Shown here in pieces: positions 1 to 8,088 of a stretch of DNA of 36,757 nucleotides (its first letter is position 1; every line of letters begins with the position of its first letter). Made by a program: the position numbers and the translations under genes. Location: contig JBMHBT010000015.1 in NCBI GenBank assembly GCA_049890275.1, forward strand, positions 1 through 36,757. Reading direction: 5' to 3'. Under the pieces are notes generated by a model. It saw only the letters and a list, made by a program, of their open reading frames with translations, was not told the origin of the DNA and searched no databases. The DNA is from UBA7374 sp049890275. Lineage in GTDB: Bacteria > Verrucomicrobiota > Verrucomicrobiia > Opitutales > Coraliomargaritaceae.

Positions 1-741
1 ATTGGCAATCACTTGGTTTTTGCTATGATTCACCATCTCAACAACGACCCTGAAGCCGAGATTAGACAAATCAACCGTATGATTGAAAATAGCGGTGACG
101 AGTCGGCAACAAGAATGGAACTGGCTGCTTACGCTGTGGCAACAGGAAATCCTGGATTAGCGATCCGCGCCTATGATCTCGCGGCAATCGATGCAGAAGA
201 ACTTGATTATTATTTTTTATCCCTCGTTCGCGCGCGAATTGAAGCTAAAGACTATATCAATGCACTCAATGATATCGAAAGTGTCCTATCTCGAAAGCCG
301 AAATGGCTCGAAAGAGACATGCCTCTCCTCCAGGGCTTGCGGGCAATCAGCGCTTATGGACTCTTCCGCCCCGATCTTGGCGACATCTACATAAAGGACT
401 ACATCAATGCCTACGCAGGACAACCAGATAGGGTTCTCGATATGTCCAATATGCTGCGCCAAGTCGACCAACAGAAGAAAAGCCTCCATTTACTGCAAAC
501 CGGACTACAGCTTGCCGAAAAACATCCGGAACTTCTCGAACAAGCAATCGATCTATCCATTGAAAACCGATCCAGCGTTCAACTTGAAGAGCAGTTGATT
601 CACTATCTAGCCCTGCGAAAACCCGATAAAGCCTTTGCCTCGCGGGCACTGAAAGCCGTACAAAACACAATCTACGAAAAAGGCGAAGCAGACGAAGATA
701 ACCCGCTCATCGCTCAGCTAAAATCCATTGTGAATGATTAA
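1..741 (+). CDS. TPR-like helical repeat protein, 5'-truncated by window edge
   Basis: The reading frame is open from base 1, so the true start probably lies outside the window; the first start-like codon (TTG at 13) has no ribosome site in view. The visible roughly 246 residues are almost all amphipathic helices, with pairs about 34 residues apart (for example around AVATGNPGLAIRAYDLAAID and the following LVRARIEAKDYINALNDIES), which is the look of tetratricopeptide repeats. It has no signal peptide or membrane segment in the visible part and no catalytic motif. Such proteins usually serve as protein-binding scaffolds; no partner can be named from context. The C-terminus ends in an acidic tail near residue 230. 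Function unknown; the TPR assignment is by pattern only. Confidence 0.6.
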   Translation: MGNHLVFAMIHHLNNDPEAEIRQINRMIENSGDESATRMELAAYAVATGNPGLAIRAYDLAAIDAEELDYYFLSLVRARIEAKDYINALNDIESVLSRKPKWLERDMPLLQGLRAISAYGLFRPDLGDIYIKDYINAYAGQPDRVLDMSNMLRQVDQQKKSLHLLQTGLQLAEKHPELLEQAIDLSIENRSSVQLEEQLIHYLALRKPDKAFASRALKAVQNTIYEKGEADEDNPLIAQLKSIVND

Positions 742-854
742 AAAAGACGAACCATACGGAAACAAAATTAGCTGCTGTAGATTAATCCATTTTTATCGCT
801 TCACTTTTACCATCTGCAGTTGAATTTTCCCCTCGCTTAGGCATTAGTAGCCCT

Positions 855-1229
855 ATGGAAATTGAGACTTTTCCCAACCCGAATCCCGAGCGTGACTATA
901 CTATACAGCATATCCAAGAGGAGTTCACCTCGACCTGCCCGATGACCGGACATCCGGACTATGCAACCGTAGTCTTTAGTTACGTACCAGACAAAGTCTG
1001 TGTTGAACTCAAAGCGATGAAAGTTTATCTCCATGGCTATCGAAATAAAGGAATCTTTTTTGAAGCTGCTACGAACAAAATCTTTGAAGATCTTTATCAA
1101 ACGGTACAACCCAAATGGGCACGACTGGAAACCCTCTGGCGCGGGCGCGGTGGCATCCGTTCCAATGTAATTATTGAAGACGCCCTTGAGGGCTACAGCG
1201 GGCCAAAGACAGGGATCTTTCAGTCTTGA
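855..1229 (+). CDS. queF: NADPH-dependent 7-cyano-7-deazaguanine (preQ0) reductase QueF
   Basis: QueF reduces the nitrile of preQ0 to the aminomethyl group of preQ1, the last free-base step before queuosine is put into tRNA; it is cytosolic. The 124-residue protein is the short, single-domain type. The thioimide-forming cysteine is Cys28 in the TCPMTGHPD stretch and the general acid is Asp35, seven residues on, as in Bacillus QueF. The substrate-binding block ELKAMKVYLHGYRNKGIFFE follows, with the conserved Glu at its end. No other queuosine genes are in the window. The ATG at 855 fits the family N-terminus. The gene is transcribed towards tsf and both share the hairpin at 1261-1289. Confidence 0.95.
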   Translation: MEIETFPNPNPERDYTIQHIQEEFTSTCPMTGHPDYATVVFSYVPDKVCVELKAMKVYLHGYRNKGIFFEAATNKIFEDLYQTVQPKWARLETLWRGRGGIRSNVIIEDALEGYSGPKTGIFQS

Positions 1230-1260
1230 AAAAGAGCTGCTTGAAGGAGTCGTAAACAAA

Positions 1261-1289
1261 AAAACCTTCCGCTGTAAGCGGAAGGTTTT
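1261..1289. terminator. Bidirectional terminator between queF and tsf
   Basis: A perfect 13-base inverted repeat (AAAACCTTCCGCT / AGCGGAAGGTTTT) with a 3-base loop at 1274-1276. Its ends are A-rich on the left and T-rich on the right, so it can end transcription of queF (plus) and of the rpsB-tsf unit (minus). Confidence 0.9.
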
Positions 1290-1310
1290 GGGAAAAATGC
1301 TCCGACTGAC

Positions 1311-1904
1311 TTAAGCGCCAATCTGGAAACGTGCAAAACGCTTGATCACCATATTTTCACCCATTTTAGCAATCAAAGCAGTCAACACTTCCTGCACAGT
1401 CTGGTCAGGGTTCTTCACATAAGCCTGCTCTAATAAACAGTTCTCCGCTAAGTATTTGTTGATCTTACCCTCGACTATCTTCTCGATTGCCTGCGCTGGT
1501 TTACCCTCAGCCTGGCCACGAGCAACTTCGCGCTCCTTCTCAAGCAAGTCTTGATCTATCTCTTCACGAGAGACGCAGACAGGGTTCGCTGCAGCAATAT
1601 GCATAGCGATGTCGCGTACAAATTGTTTGAAATCATCCGTTTTCGCAACGAAGTCACTCTCACAATTAACCTCACATAAAACTCCGACTTTCCCGCCTAG
1701 GTGAATATAAGTATCGATCAATCCTTCGCTTGCCTCGCGACCGGCTTTCTTAGCAGCAGAGGCAACACCCTTTTTACGAAGAATTTCAATCGCTTTATCG
1801 ATATCACCACTGGACTCGACCAGCGCCTTTTTGCAATCCATGAGGCCGGCACCTGTGCTTGCGCGCAAATCGCCCACCATTTTCGCTGTAATTGTTTCGC
1901 TCAT
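1311..1904 (-). CDS. tsf: Translation elongation factor Ts
   Basis: EF-Ts is the guanine nucleotide exchange factor that recycles EF-Tu. The N-terminal UBA-like domain (residues 1-45) carries the LRASTGAGLMDCKKAL signature, and the core has the highly conserved GVLCEVNCESDFVAKTDDF block at about residues 75-95. At 197 residues it is a short EF-Ts that lacks the long second core subdomain of the E. coli type. The start at 1904 (ATG, MSETITAK) is chosen because the longer frame only gains a TTG four codons upstream. It lies 45 bases downstream of rpsB on the same strand, the usual rpsB-tsf order, and ends at a strong terminator. Confidence 0.96.
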   Translation of the reverse strand: MSETITAKMVGDLRASTGAGLMDCKKALVESSGDIDKAIEILRKKGVASAAKKAGREASEGLIDTYIHLGGKVGVLCEVNCESDFVAKTDDFKQFVRDIAMHIAAANPVCVSREEIDQDLLEKEREVARGQAEGKPAQAIEKIVEGKINKYLAENCLLEQAYVKNPDQTVQEVLTALIAKMGENMVIKRFARFQIGA

Positions 1905-1949
1905 TTTATAATTCAAACTTGTTTCTGTTACATTTTCACTAAGTGAAGC

Positions 1950-2765
1950 TTATTTTTCTTCAGCAGGTTGCTCATTCTCTTCTTCGCCGTATCCAGCAGG
2001 AAGAGTGACTTCAACATCCTCCACTTGCTCAAACACTTGTTCACGTACTAGTGGAGATGCACCTGCCTGAACCCTCTTAGCTTCCCGTTGACTCATACCG
2101 CTCTGAATCGCTTCCATCATCGTTTCAACAATAATGCGGATTGACTTCACTGCGTCATCATTACCTGGAATTGGGTAAGTAATGACAGAAGGATCTGAAT
2201 TTGTATCGACGAGGCCAATCACCGGAATACCCAAGCGGTTGGCTTCAGCTACAGCGATTTCTTCATTTTTTGTATCGATAACAAACAAAGCGGCTGGAAG
2301 TTCATCGATCTCTAAAATCCCTTCAAAATTACGGTGCATCCGAGCCATTTGCCGACGCACGGCAGCTTCTTCTTTACCGGGAAGCTTTGCCAGATCACCG
2401 TCCGATTCCATCTTGAGAAACTTCCGATATTTAATCAGAGAAGTCTTGATCGTCGCAAAATTTGTTAACCCGCCTCCCATCCAGCGATTCACACAGAAAG
2501 GCATCTGACTAGCCGTCGCTACTTCGCGTACAATTTCCTGTGCCTGCTTCTTCGTGCCTATAAATAGAATATCTTTTCCGGATGCGACTGTGTCCTCGGC
2601 AAAAGCGCAGGCCTTGCCCAGTAAATCATGAGTTTTTTCTAAATCGATAATGGAAATACCATTACGATTGTCGTATACGTAAGGCTTGGACTTTGGATTC
2701 CAACGGCGAAGTTGATGGCCGAAATGTACGCCTGCGTCGAGTAGGTCTTTTGGTGTTGTATTCAT
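1950..2765 (-). CDS. rpsB: 30S ribosomal protein uS2
   Basis: Protein S2 sits on the solvent side of the small subunit and bridges head and body. The N-terminus MNTTPKDLLDAGVHFGHQ and the RRWNPKSKPYVY block are diagnostic; further family blocks are ILFIGTKKQAQEIV and the NRWMGGGLTNF stretch. The acidic C-terminal tail (after about residue 250, rich in Glu) is an extension with no fold assigned. It is first gene of the rpsB-tsf unit; the 5' leader (2766-2996) is unusually long and can fold, which would fit feedback control by S2, known in other phyla but not shown here. Confidence 0.97.
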   Translation of the reverse strand: MNTTPKDLLDAGVHFGHQLRRWNPKSKPYVYDNRNGISIIDLEKTHDLLGKACAFAEDTVASGKDILFIGTKKQAQEIVREVATASQMPFCVNRWMGGGLTNFATIKTSLIKYRKFLKMESDGDLAKLPGKEEAAVRRQMARMHRNFEGILEIDELPAALFVIDTKNEEIAVAEANRLGIPVIGLVDTNSDPSVITYPIPGNDDAVKSIRIIVETMMEAIQSGMSQREAKRVQAGASPLVREQVFEQVEDVEVTLPAGYGEEENEQPAEEK

Positions 2766-2779
2766 TAACAGTTCAAAGC

Positions 2780-2802
2780 CCCAGTCGCTTGCAGACCGGG
2801 GA
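2780..2802 (-). promoter_or_regulatory. Hairpin in the rpsB 5' leader
   Basis: CCCC-A-GTC and GAC-C-GGGG pair around a 7-base loop (one A-C mismatch), 14 bases upstream of the rpsB ATG. It has no T-tract on the minus strand, so it is not a terminator. Its place next to the start codon would allow control of S2 translation, but that is inference. Confidence 0.4.
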
Positions 2803-2902
2803 GAAATACTTTTCTTTTGGTGAATGGTTGAGTGAACGACAGCTACAGTTTGAGTGAACTGTCGATAAGAAGCTGATTTTCCCTAAAATTGAGAAAGCGA
2901 AA

Positions 2903-2930
2903 CGAATAACATCGACTCTAGGCAGGGCAA
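2903..2930 (-). promoter_or_regulatory. rpsB: Candidate sigma-70 promoter for rpsB-tsf
   Basis: On the minus strand TTGCCC (2930-2925) and TATTCG (2908-2903) are spaced by 16 bases. It would give a leader of about 130 bases that contains the hairpin at 2780-2802. The match is only moderate; the rest of 2766-2996 shows no gene. Confidence 0.3.
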
Positions 2931-2996
2931 GAGAAAAGCGTTTATTTGAAAAGTTTTCTGCTAAAGGCTAGAATTTACAAAATTGCCATAAAGTAA

Positions 2997-3026
2997 AGAA
3001 GGCCGACGCCAATACGTCGACCTTCT
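2997..3026 (-). terminator. Terminator of the Hsp20 gene
   Basis: A 12-base stem (AGAAGG.CGACG with one mismatch, loop CCAATA at 3009-3014) starts 26 bases past the hsp20 stop codon. On the minus strand it is followed by a T-rich run (TTCTTTACTTT). Confidence 0.75.
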
Positions 3027-3051
3027 GCTCTGCATAGATGATCAATAATAA

Positions 3052-3462
3052 CTATTGCACCTCGATCTTGCGTGGTTTTCTCGATTCCGCTTTCGGCAGG
3101 GTTACTTTTAAGACCCCATCTTCATGTTTAGCGGAGACTTCTTCCAATTGTAGCCCATCGGGAAGCGTGATGATTCGACTCCAGCCCTCGCTGCTAAACG
3201 GCTCATCGGCCTCTTTGACCGTACGAGAGCTAACAGTTAGCTTTGCGTCTGTGAGCTCGAGATGGATCGAATCTTTCTTGGCTCCGGGTAATTCAATCCG
3301 AACATAATAAGCTGCATCATCCTCGGATAACTCTGCACGTGGTTGACGTGGTACGTAACTCCAGAAGTCATTGAACAAATCGTCAAAAACCGAAGAGCCA
3401 AACAAACTGCCGGATCCTCTTAACTTGCGGAGCTGTGGGTTTTCATAATGGGTTAATTTCAT
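3052..3462 (-). CDS. Small heat shock protein, Hsp20/alpha-crystallin family
   Basis: An ATP-independent holdase that binds unfolding proteins in the cytosol and keeps them soluble for Hsp70. The alpha-crystallin domain runs from about residue 43 to the end: it opens with the AYYVRIELPGAKKDSIHLEL strand pair and closes with the family signature AKHEDGVLKVTLPKAE. The short N-terminal arm has the FDDLFNDFW type of motif, and the C-terminus is brief (KPRKIEVQ). The length of 136 residues is normal. It is a single-gene unit with its own terminator. Upstream is a heat-shock-sigma-like promoter that overlaps an inverted repeat, so heat induction is likely. Confidence 0.93.
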   Translation of the reverse strand: MKLTHYENPQLRKLRGSGSLFGSSVFDDLFNDFWSYVPRQPRAELSEDDAAYYVRIELPGAKKDSIHLELTDAKLTVSSRTVKEADEPFSSEGWSRIITLPDGLQLEEVSAKHEDGVLKVTLPKAESRKPRKIEVQ

Positions 3463-3543
3463 GTTGTTGTTTCCTTTCTATTCAGGTTCAACAACGATAC
3501 ATGCATCAAAAATGCCAATTTAAAATAATGATTAAGTAACTGA

Positions 3544-3570
3544 TAATGAATAATTTATGCATACTTCAAG
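3544..3570 (-). promoter_or_regulatory. Candidate sigma-32-type promoter of the Hsp20 gene
   Basis: On the minus strand CTTGAAG (3570-3564), a 13-base spacer and TTCATTA (3550-3544) resemble the heat shock sigma consensus CTTGAAA-N13-CCCATnT; a sigma-70 reading (TTGAAG-N17-TTATCA) is also possible. It lies about 80 bases upstream of the hsp20 ATG. Confidence 0.45.
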
Positions 3571-3578
3571 CGTATGCA
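3558..3578. promoter_or_regulatory. Inverted repeat overlapping the hsp20 -35 region
   Basis: A perfect 7-base inverted repeat TGCATAC-N7-GTATGCA. Its spacer holds most of the -35 element, so a dimeric protein bound here would block the polymerase. It is neither CIRCE (TTAGCACTC-N9-GAGTGCTAA) nor the HspR site (CTTGAGT-N7-ACTCAAG). Confidence 0.5.
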
Positions 3579-3645
3579 ATTGAGACATTATGGCACTTTA
3601 TAATCAAAATCTATACCTATCTGAGTTAATGCGACACATTGACAC

Positions 3646-4602
3646 TTATCCAAGAAATGAAAGAATTGCTTCCCTCGAACGCAATACTTCTTCCGAAGTC
3701 AATTTTGGGCTCAGCTCCAAAACCAAGGTATGCTCTGGGCGAACGAAGCGAGCAATCATCTCAAAATCAACCAGACCTGTTCCCGGCACTTGATGGTCCC
3801 GTCCCTCTAGACTAACATCATGCAAGTGGAAACCAGCTAGCCGATCTGCCATCGATTCAAGGTGCGCCTCATGATCTAATAAGCCCATCTGATGCTTTAA
3901 ACGCGCATGACCTGTATCGTGCCAATAGGAGAAAATCTCCTTATCCGGAAGGTCCGTCTCCAGAAAATCGGAAAACTGTTCATCCAAAGGCAACTCCTCA
4001 ATCGCTTCACGATTTTCCAGACACAATTGAATGCCTCGTTCATTTGCTGCTTCAGCTACGGACAGCATTGAAGACTTCAAGCGCTTCATACTTGCCGGGG
4101 TCGCCTTGCGTATACGCTTCATCGCTCGATCACGCTGCTTCACAAAAGCCTCACTCTCTGGCATCTCAGCAAAGCCCAGACCTTCTTCCTCCATCCACTG
4201 GTCGAGTTTATTCTCCGGAGAACCAAAAAAGAACCATACGCTGCCTGAATGCAAAACGACCTTCTTCGCCCTTAACTTTTGAGCAAAAACCAGCGTTTGC
4301 AGCGTATAACGGTGCCAGAGCGCCTGTTCCCTTGAATCTGAAGAAGTCGGCTTAAAAAGATTTGGTGCCGCATGCTGCGCACTAGCGGGTAAAGGACAAA
4401 AATTATGCAAAGTGGATATTTCAACGATTCCCTCTTCCACTGCTTGAAGGATTCCCGGCACAAGAGACATGCGGATACCATGACTCAACTCAATACGACG
4501 AAATCCAAGACCCGCCATCTCCTTGACCATTTCATAGCCGTCACTGTGACGTGCGGAACACCAGCAAGTCGAAAGAGAAAGACGGTCAGCTAAGTCGGTC
4601 AT
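3646..4602 (-). CDS. Sugar phosphate isomerase/epimerase-like TIM-barrel protein
   Basis: Belongs to the xylose-isomerase-like TIM barrel (AP endonuclease 2) superfamily. The metal ligands usual for this fold are visible in order: Glu in QLCLENREA, Asp and His in YWHDTGHA, His in GFHLHDV, and Glu in LVLELSP near the C-terminus. The substrate is not known; members act on keto sugars, inositols and hydroxypyruvate. The start at 4602 (MTDLADRLS) is chosen because a longer frame would begin inside the rpsU terminator hairpin (4612-4632); no clear Shine-Dalgarno sequence is seen for either. A helical insert with many basic residues (about 155-175) is unusual. It follows rpsU but is separated from it by the terminator. 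Confidence 0.8.
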   Translation of the reverse strand: MTDLADRLSLSTCWCSARHSDGYEMVKEMAGLGFRRIELSHGIRMSLVPGILQAVEEGIVEISTLHNFCPLPASAQHAAPNLFKPTSSDSREQALWHRYTLQTLVFAQKLRAKKVVLHSGSVWFFFGSPENKLDQWMEEEGLGFAEMPESEAFVKQRDRAMKRIRKATPASMKRLKSSMLSVAEAANERGIQLCLENREAIEELPLDEQFSDFLETDLPDKEIFSYWHDTGHARLKHQMGLLDHEAHLESMADRLAGFHLHDVSLEGRDHQVPGTGLVDFEMIARFVRPEHTLVLELSPKLTSEEVLRSREAILSFLG

Positions 4603-4611
4603 GAAATGAAA

Positions 4612-4632
4612 ATGCCCCGGTGTACGGGGCAT
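4612..4632 (-). terminator. Terminator of rpsU
   Basis: A perfect 8-base stem ATGCCCCG / CGGGGCAT with a 5-base loop, followed on the minus strand by TTTT, 50 bases past the rpsU stop. It also rules out the upstream start of the next gene. Confidence 0.7.
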
Positions 4633-4681
4633 ACTACTGAAAATAGACTAGAGCAGCCGGTACAGCCGCTAAAAAAACGCA

Positions 4682-4882
4682 CTACATGTTCGAGTAACGA
4701 ACACGAAGCATGTTGTTGAAATCAAGTTCCTTCGTCTTACGGCGTTTGGCTTGAGAAGGTTTCTCAAAATAACGCTTTGCACGCACATCGCGAATCACGC
4801 CCTCACGGTCAAGGCGCTTTTTTAGACGGCGCAACGCGCGCTCTGCTGGTTCTCCCTTACGGACTTGTACATCGATAGCCAT
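4682..4882 (-). CDS. rpsU: 30S ribosomal protein bS21
   Basis: A 66-residue, very basic protein that binds near the 3' end of 16S rRNA and helps in mRNA initiation. The family pattern is clear: V.V..GE..ERALRRLKKRLDREG in the first helix, then VRAKRYFEKPSQAKRRK. The C-terminal part (FNNMLRVRYSNM) is slightly extended. There is no recognisable Shine-Dalgarno sequence before the ATG. It stands alone between the RlmD-like gene and its own terminator; no primase or RNA polymerase sigma gene follows, unlike the classic macromolecular synthesis operon. Confidence 0.95.
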   Translation of the reverse strand: MAIDVQVRKGEPAERALRRLKKRLDREGVIRDVRAKRYFEKPSQAKRRKTKELDFNNMLRVRYSNM

Positions 4883-4963
4883 GAATAAAACGTGTTAAAT
4901 AAATTGAAAGAACGAAGAAAATGACCCGAAGGTAAAATACGTCAACCCTTAATCGATAGGATT

Positions 4964-6196
4964 TTACATCGGCAATGACAGTGCAATTACGTTCTCAATA
5001 TGACGGGTATGCGGGAAGAGATCAAAGGGCTGAATACATTCAATACTGTATCCCGCCTCCAAAAACTCAGCCACATCCCGAACCTGCGTAGCCGGGTCAC
5101 AAGATACGTAGACAATTTTAGACGGACGATAATCCATCAACTGAGAACGGAAACTCGCATCGCAACCTTTTCGAGGTGGGTCAATAATCACAGCGGTCTC
5201 CTCCGGAGAAAATGATAATCCTTTAAAAATTGCCTCTGCCTTTCCAATCAGGAAACGGGCATTGTTAATACCGCTAATCCGGCAATTTGCCTGGGCCCAG
5301 AGAACCGCCTGATCACTTACCTCGACCCCAGCAACCTGCTCAAAGGAAGCAGCAGCAGAAAGAGAAAACAAGCCAGAGCCACAATATGCATCTACCAAAT
5401 AACGAGCCCCGTCCGATTTTGCTGCACCCACCACGTGATCGACCATATGCGGAAGGATAAATGGATTATTCTGGAAAAATTCACCTGCCCGAAACTGAAA
5501 AGTTAGTTCACCCACACGCTCAGAAACAATTGCCTTAGGGTCGGTTACCACACCCTCCAAAACATCTCGTAGTAATAGTGTACCGCCACGCTGACGACGC
5601 TTCTTACCCCCACTTTCCCGAGCCTCCATACGCGCCTCTGGAAGCGTTGCATTAATCGCCTCGGTAGCGATCGGGCAAGCCTCTACATCGACAATCGAGT
5701 GACGACGCCCATGCTGCAGAAAACCGATTGGCTGACTGCCATCATGACCCGGTCGCTGATAATGCGGTGTAATCTTGGACCGGTAATGATAAATACGCGG
5801 TGAACCAACTGCCGGCGCAACCGTATGCCCACCTAAACCGGCCTTTTCCAATAACTCCACCACCCGAGCTGTCTTTTCTCCCAGTTGCCTCTGGTATTCG
5901 ATATGTTGAAACTGACAACCCCCACAGTTTTGAAACAATCCACAACTCGGATCAACACGATCCGGAGAAGCTTCCAGAACTTTAATTAAATCAGCCTCTG
6001 AATAATTTGTATGATTACGGTACACCCGAGCACGCACCCGCTCTCCAGGGATAACAAATGGTACCATGACGACCCAGCCATTGGCATCACGGCACACACC
6101 TGAACCAAGGTTTGTCAGGCTATCTACAGTTAGCTCTAACTCATCGTGGTAATCATAGGGCTCGGGTACGAATTTTTTTGGCACTTGCTTGTCCAT
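4964..6196 (-). CDS. 23S rRNA (uracil-5-)-methyltransferase, RlmD/TrmA family
   Basis: Transfers a methyl group from SAM to C5 of a uracil in RNA. From the ATG at 6196 (410 residues; the longer frame begins with GTG) it has a TRAM-type RNA-binding domain (about 14-75), a 4Fe-4S site of Cys85, Cys91, Cys94 and Cys174, the SAM loop DAYCGSGLFSL (269-279), the IDPPRKGC motif (338-345) and the catalytic nucleophile Cys366 in YVSCDP. The iron-sulfur site fits RlmD (U1939) or RlmCD-like enzymes; the exact target base cannot be read from sequence. It is divergent from the next methyltransferase gene, with only 65 bases between the ATGs. Confidence 0.9.
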   Translation of the reverse strand: MDKQVPKKFVPEPYDYHDELELTVDSLTNLGSGVCRDANGWVVMVPFVIPGERVRARVYRNHTNYSEADLIKVLEASPDRVDPSCGLFQNCGGCQFQHIEYQRQLGEKTARVVELLEKAGLGGHTVAPAVGSPRIYHYRSKITPHYQRPGHDGSQPIGFLQHGRRHSIVDVEACPIATEAINATLPEARMEARESGGKKRRQRGGTLLLRDVLEGVVTDPKAIVSERVGELTFQFRAGEFFQNNPFILPHMVDHVVGAAKSDGARYLVDAYCGSGLFSLSAAASFEQVAGVEVSDQAVLWAQANCRISGINNARFLIGKAEAIFKGLSFSPEETAVIIDPPRKGCDASFRSQLMDYRPSKIVYVSCDPATQVRDVAEFLEAGYSIECIQPFDLFPHTRHIENVIALSLPM

Positions 6197-6261
6197 CGAA
6201 GACACTAGTGTATTGGAAAGGCTGACGGGGAAAGTGAAAAGTGCCACAAATCAAAGAGCAG

Positions 6262-7071
6262 ATGGAAGAAAGCTATATTCACAGCAAACAGAATGACCAA
6301 ATAAAAAACTTGGTAAAATTGCGCGAACGCAAGCACCGTGATCGGCAGGAACGCTTTATCGTAGAAGGACTGCGCGAATGCCAACACGCAATACAAGCCG
6401 GATTTACGATCGAAACCCTCTATCACTGCCCGGAATTATATCCATCAACCGCACACGAAACAGCTATCGAGGAAATCCACCGTGAAGGTATAGTAACGAT
6501 TGTACGCCTCGGTATTGAAGCCATGCAAAAAGCAGCCTACCGCGAAGGTCCCGACGGGATTCTTGCCGTCGGCCTCCAGCGCAGCCAGAGCCTGTCCTCC
6601 CTTTCGCTGTCTAAAGCACCTCTGATACTTATCCTCGAAGGGATCGAAAAACCAGGCAACCTAGGCGCCATCCTTCGCAGCGCTGACGGAGCCGGGGCCG
6701 ACGCCGTCGTTCTTGTCGATTGTGTACTGGATCTCTATAATCCAAATGCAATTCGTTCCTCACAAGGTCTCCTATTTGCTCTGCCAATTATCTGTATCGA
6801 AAAAGATGCTCTCTCTGAGTGGCTCCATTTAGGCGGCTACCAAACAATCGCAACCTCACCCGACGCCAAGCCCGTCTATTGGGAAATCGACTACAAACAA
6901 CCCACAGCACTCTTCTTTGGTAGTGAAAGCAAAGGGCTGACAGAGAACTGGCTCAAGGCAGCCGACCACTGCGTTCATATTCCGATGGAAGGTCAGGCAG
7001 ACTCACTCAACGTGTCTGTAGCGACTGCATTATGCTTGTATGAAGCCCATCGCCAACGCTGCCTTAACTGA
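6262..7071 (+). CDS. SpoU/TrmH-family RNA 2'-O-methyltransferase
   Basis: A SPOUT-class enzyme that methylates a ribose 2'-OH in rRNA or tRNA. The N-terminal substrate-binding domain begins with VKLRERKHRDRQERFIVEG, typical of the RlmB/TsnR group. The trefoil-knot domain shows the three motifs: 1, EGIEKPGNLGAILRSADGAGA; 2, ALFFGSESKGLT; 3, HIPMEGQADSLNVSVATALCLYE. The ATG at 6262 is preferred to a GTG at 6241, whose frame overlaps the divergent gene's longer version. The target nucleotide is unknown. It converges on oleD with only 12 bases between the stop codons, where a weak A+T-rich dyad (7068-7082) lies. Confidence 0.9.
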   Translation: MEESYIHSKQNDQIKNLVKLRERKHRDRQERFIVEGLRECQHAIQAGFTIETLYHCPELYPSTAHETAIEEIHREGIVTIVRLGIEAMQKAAYREGPDGILAVGLQRSQSLSSLSLSKAPLILILEGIEKPGNLGAILRSADGAGADAVVLVDCVLDLYNPNAIRSSQGLLFALPIICIEKDALSEWLHLGGYQTIATSPDAKPVYWEIDYKQPTALFFGSESKGLTENWLKAADHCVHIPMEGQADSLNVSVATALCLYEAHRQRCLN

Positions 7072-7083
7072 TTAAAAATCAGC

Positions 7084-8076
7084 TTACAACCCACGTGCTT
7101 TTAAATCCTCAATTGTGCGCTCCAATGCCTCTTCCATCGAAGTTACCGGGCAGTAACCCAGTTCTTTTTTCGCCGCCGAAATGGTAAAGTAATGATCCTT
7201 CGCCATTTGCTCAGCAACAAAACGTGTCATCGGTGGATCATTCTTTGAGCCGAACAACTTCCACAGACATTCACAGACAGCTCCAACACATAAAGCGGTG
7301 CCCAGTGGCACTTTCTGAACCAGTGGGGGATGTCCTAACTCTTCCAAAATACCATTCAACCAAGGCCAAAGTAATACCGGCTCACCTTGTGAAATAAAAT
7401 ACGCCCGACCGTTAGCATCTGTCGACTCCAGCGCGTCCAATGCATTCAAATGAGCCTCTGCCGCATCGCCGATGTAGGTCACATCCACTCGATTCCCACC
7501 GTCTCCAATAATACGCAAACGCCCCGATTTAGCGCGGCCAATAACCTTCGGTAACAGATGTGGATCACCCGGCCCAAAAATCAGATGCGGGCGCAGCGCA
7601 ATCGTCCGCAACTGTGTACAATCAGCTCCCAAGACCGCTGCCTCAGCCAGTGCCTTACTCCGTGCATAATGACTCAATGCACCCGAACCATATGGCAACG
7701 ATTCATCGCCTCCACGAATTTCAGTTCGATTAAAAACAACACTGGGTGTACTCGTATGAACCAATCGAGGCACTCCCTCTGCTAAACTAGCATTGATTAC
7801 GTTTCGTGTGCCAATGTAGTTGGGTTGATAATAACTCTGCCAACTGCCCCAGATCCCAGCCTTCGCCGCTACATGAAAGACGGCATCCATTCCTGCGCAT
7901 GCAGCACGGATAGCCTCGGCATCTTCCAGATCACAAGCTAGTGACTCAACACCCAGTTCAGATAATTCTGGGCGAACGGAGCGACCGATTGAGCGTACCG
8001 AATAACCGCGCGACAACAGACGTTCGACAATCGCACGCCCGAGAAATCCTCCACCTCCAGTAACCAATACCTTCAT
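7084..8076 (-). CDS. oleD: 2-alkyl-3-ketoalkanoate reductase OleD (SDR family)
   Basis: In head-to-head olefin synthesis OleD reduces the beta-keto acid made by OleA to a beta-hydroxy acid with NADPH. The protein has the extended-SDR nucleotide motif TGGGGFLG at residues 6-13, an AAKAGIWG block and the active-site YxxxK (HYARSKALAE). The stretches FHVAAKAGIWG, TSTPSVVF and RPHLIFGPGD are close to described OleD proteins rather than to general 3-beta-hydroxysteroid dehydrogenases. Its start is 12 bases downstream of the oleC stop, so the two form an operon. This pairing supports the olefin assignment; alone, the protein could be called only an NAD(P)-dependent epimerase/dehydratase. Confidence 0.85.
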   Translation of the reverse strand: MKVLVTGGGGFLGRAIVERLLSRGYSVRSIGRSVRPELSELGVESLACDLEDAEAIRAACAGMDAVFHVAAKAGIWGSWQSYYQPNYIGTRNVINASLAEGVPRLVHTSTPSVVFNRTEIRGGDESLPYGSGALSHYARSKALAEAAVLGADCTQLRTIALRPHLIFGPGDPHLLPKVIGRAKSGRLRIIGDGGNRVDVTYIGDAAEAHLNALDALESTDANGRAYFISQGEPVLLWPWLNGILEELGHPPLVQKVPLGTALCVGAVCECLWKLFGSKNDPPMTRFVAEQMAKDHYFTISAAKKELGYCPVTSMEEALERTIEDLKARGL

Positions 8077-8088
8077 ACAACTACTGCG

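Noticed and set aside
742..854. Possible preQ1 riboswitch before queF
   Set aside because: Short gap searched by eye; no stem-loop with the A-rich tail of the known preQ1 classes was seen.
3558..3578. CIRCE or HspR operator at hsp20
   Set aside because: The dyad TGCATAC-N7-GTATGCA does not match either consensus; it is reported as a separate finding.
7068..7082. Small dyad CTGATT-AAA-AATCAG between convergent genes
   Set aside because: Too short and A+T-rich to call a terminator; may be chance.
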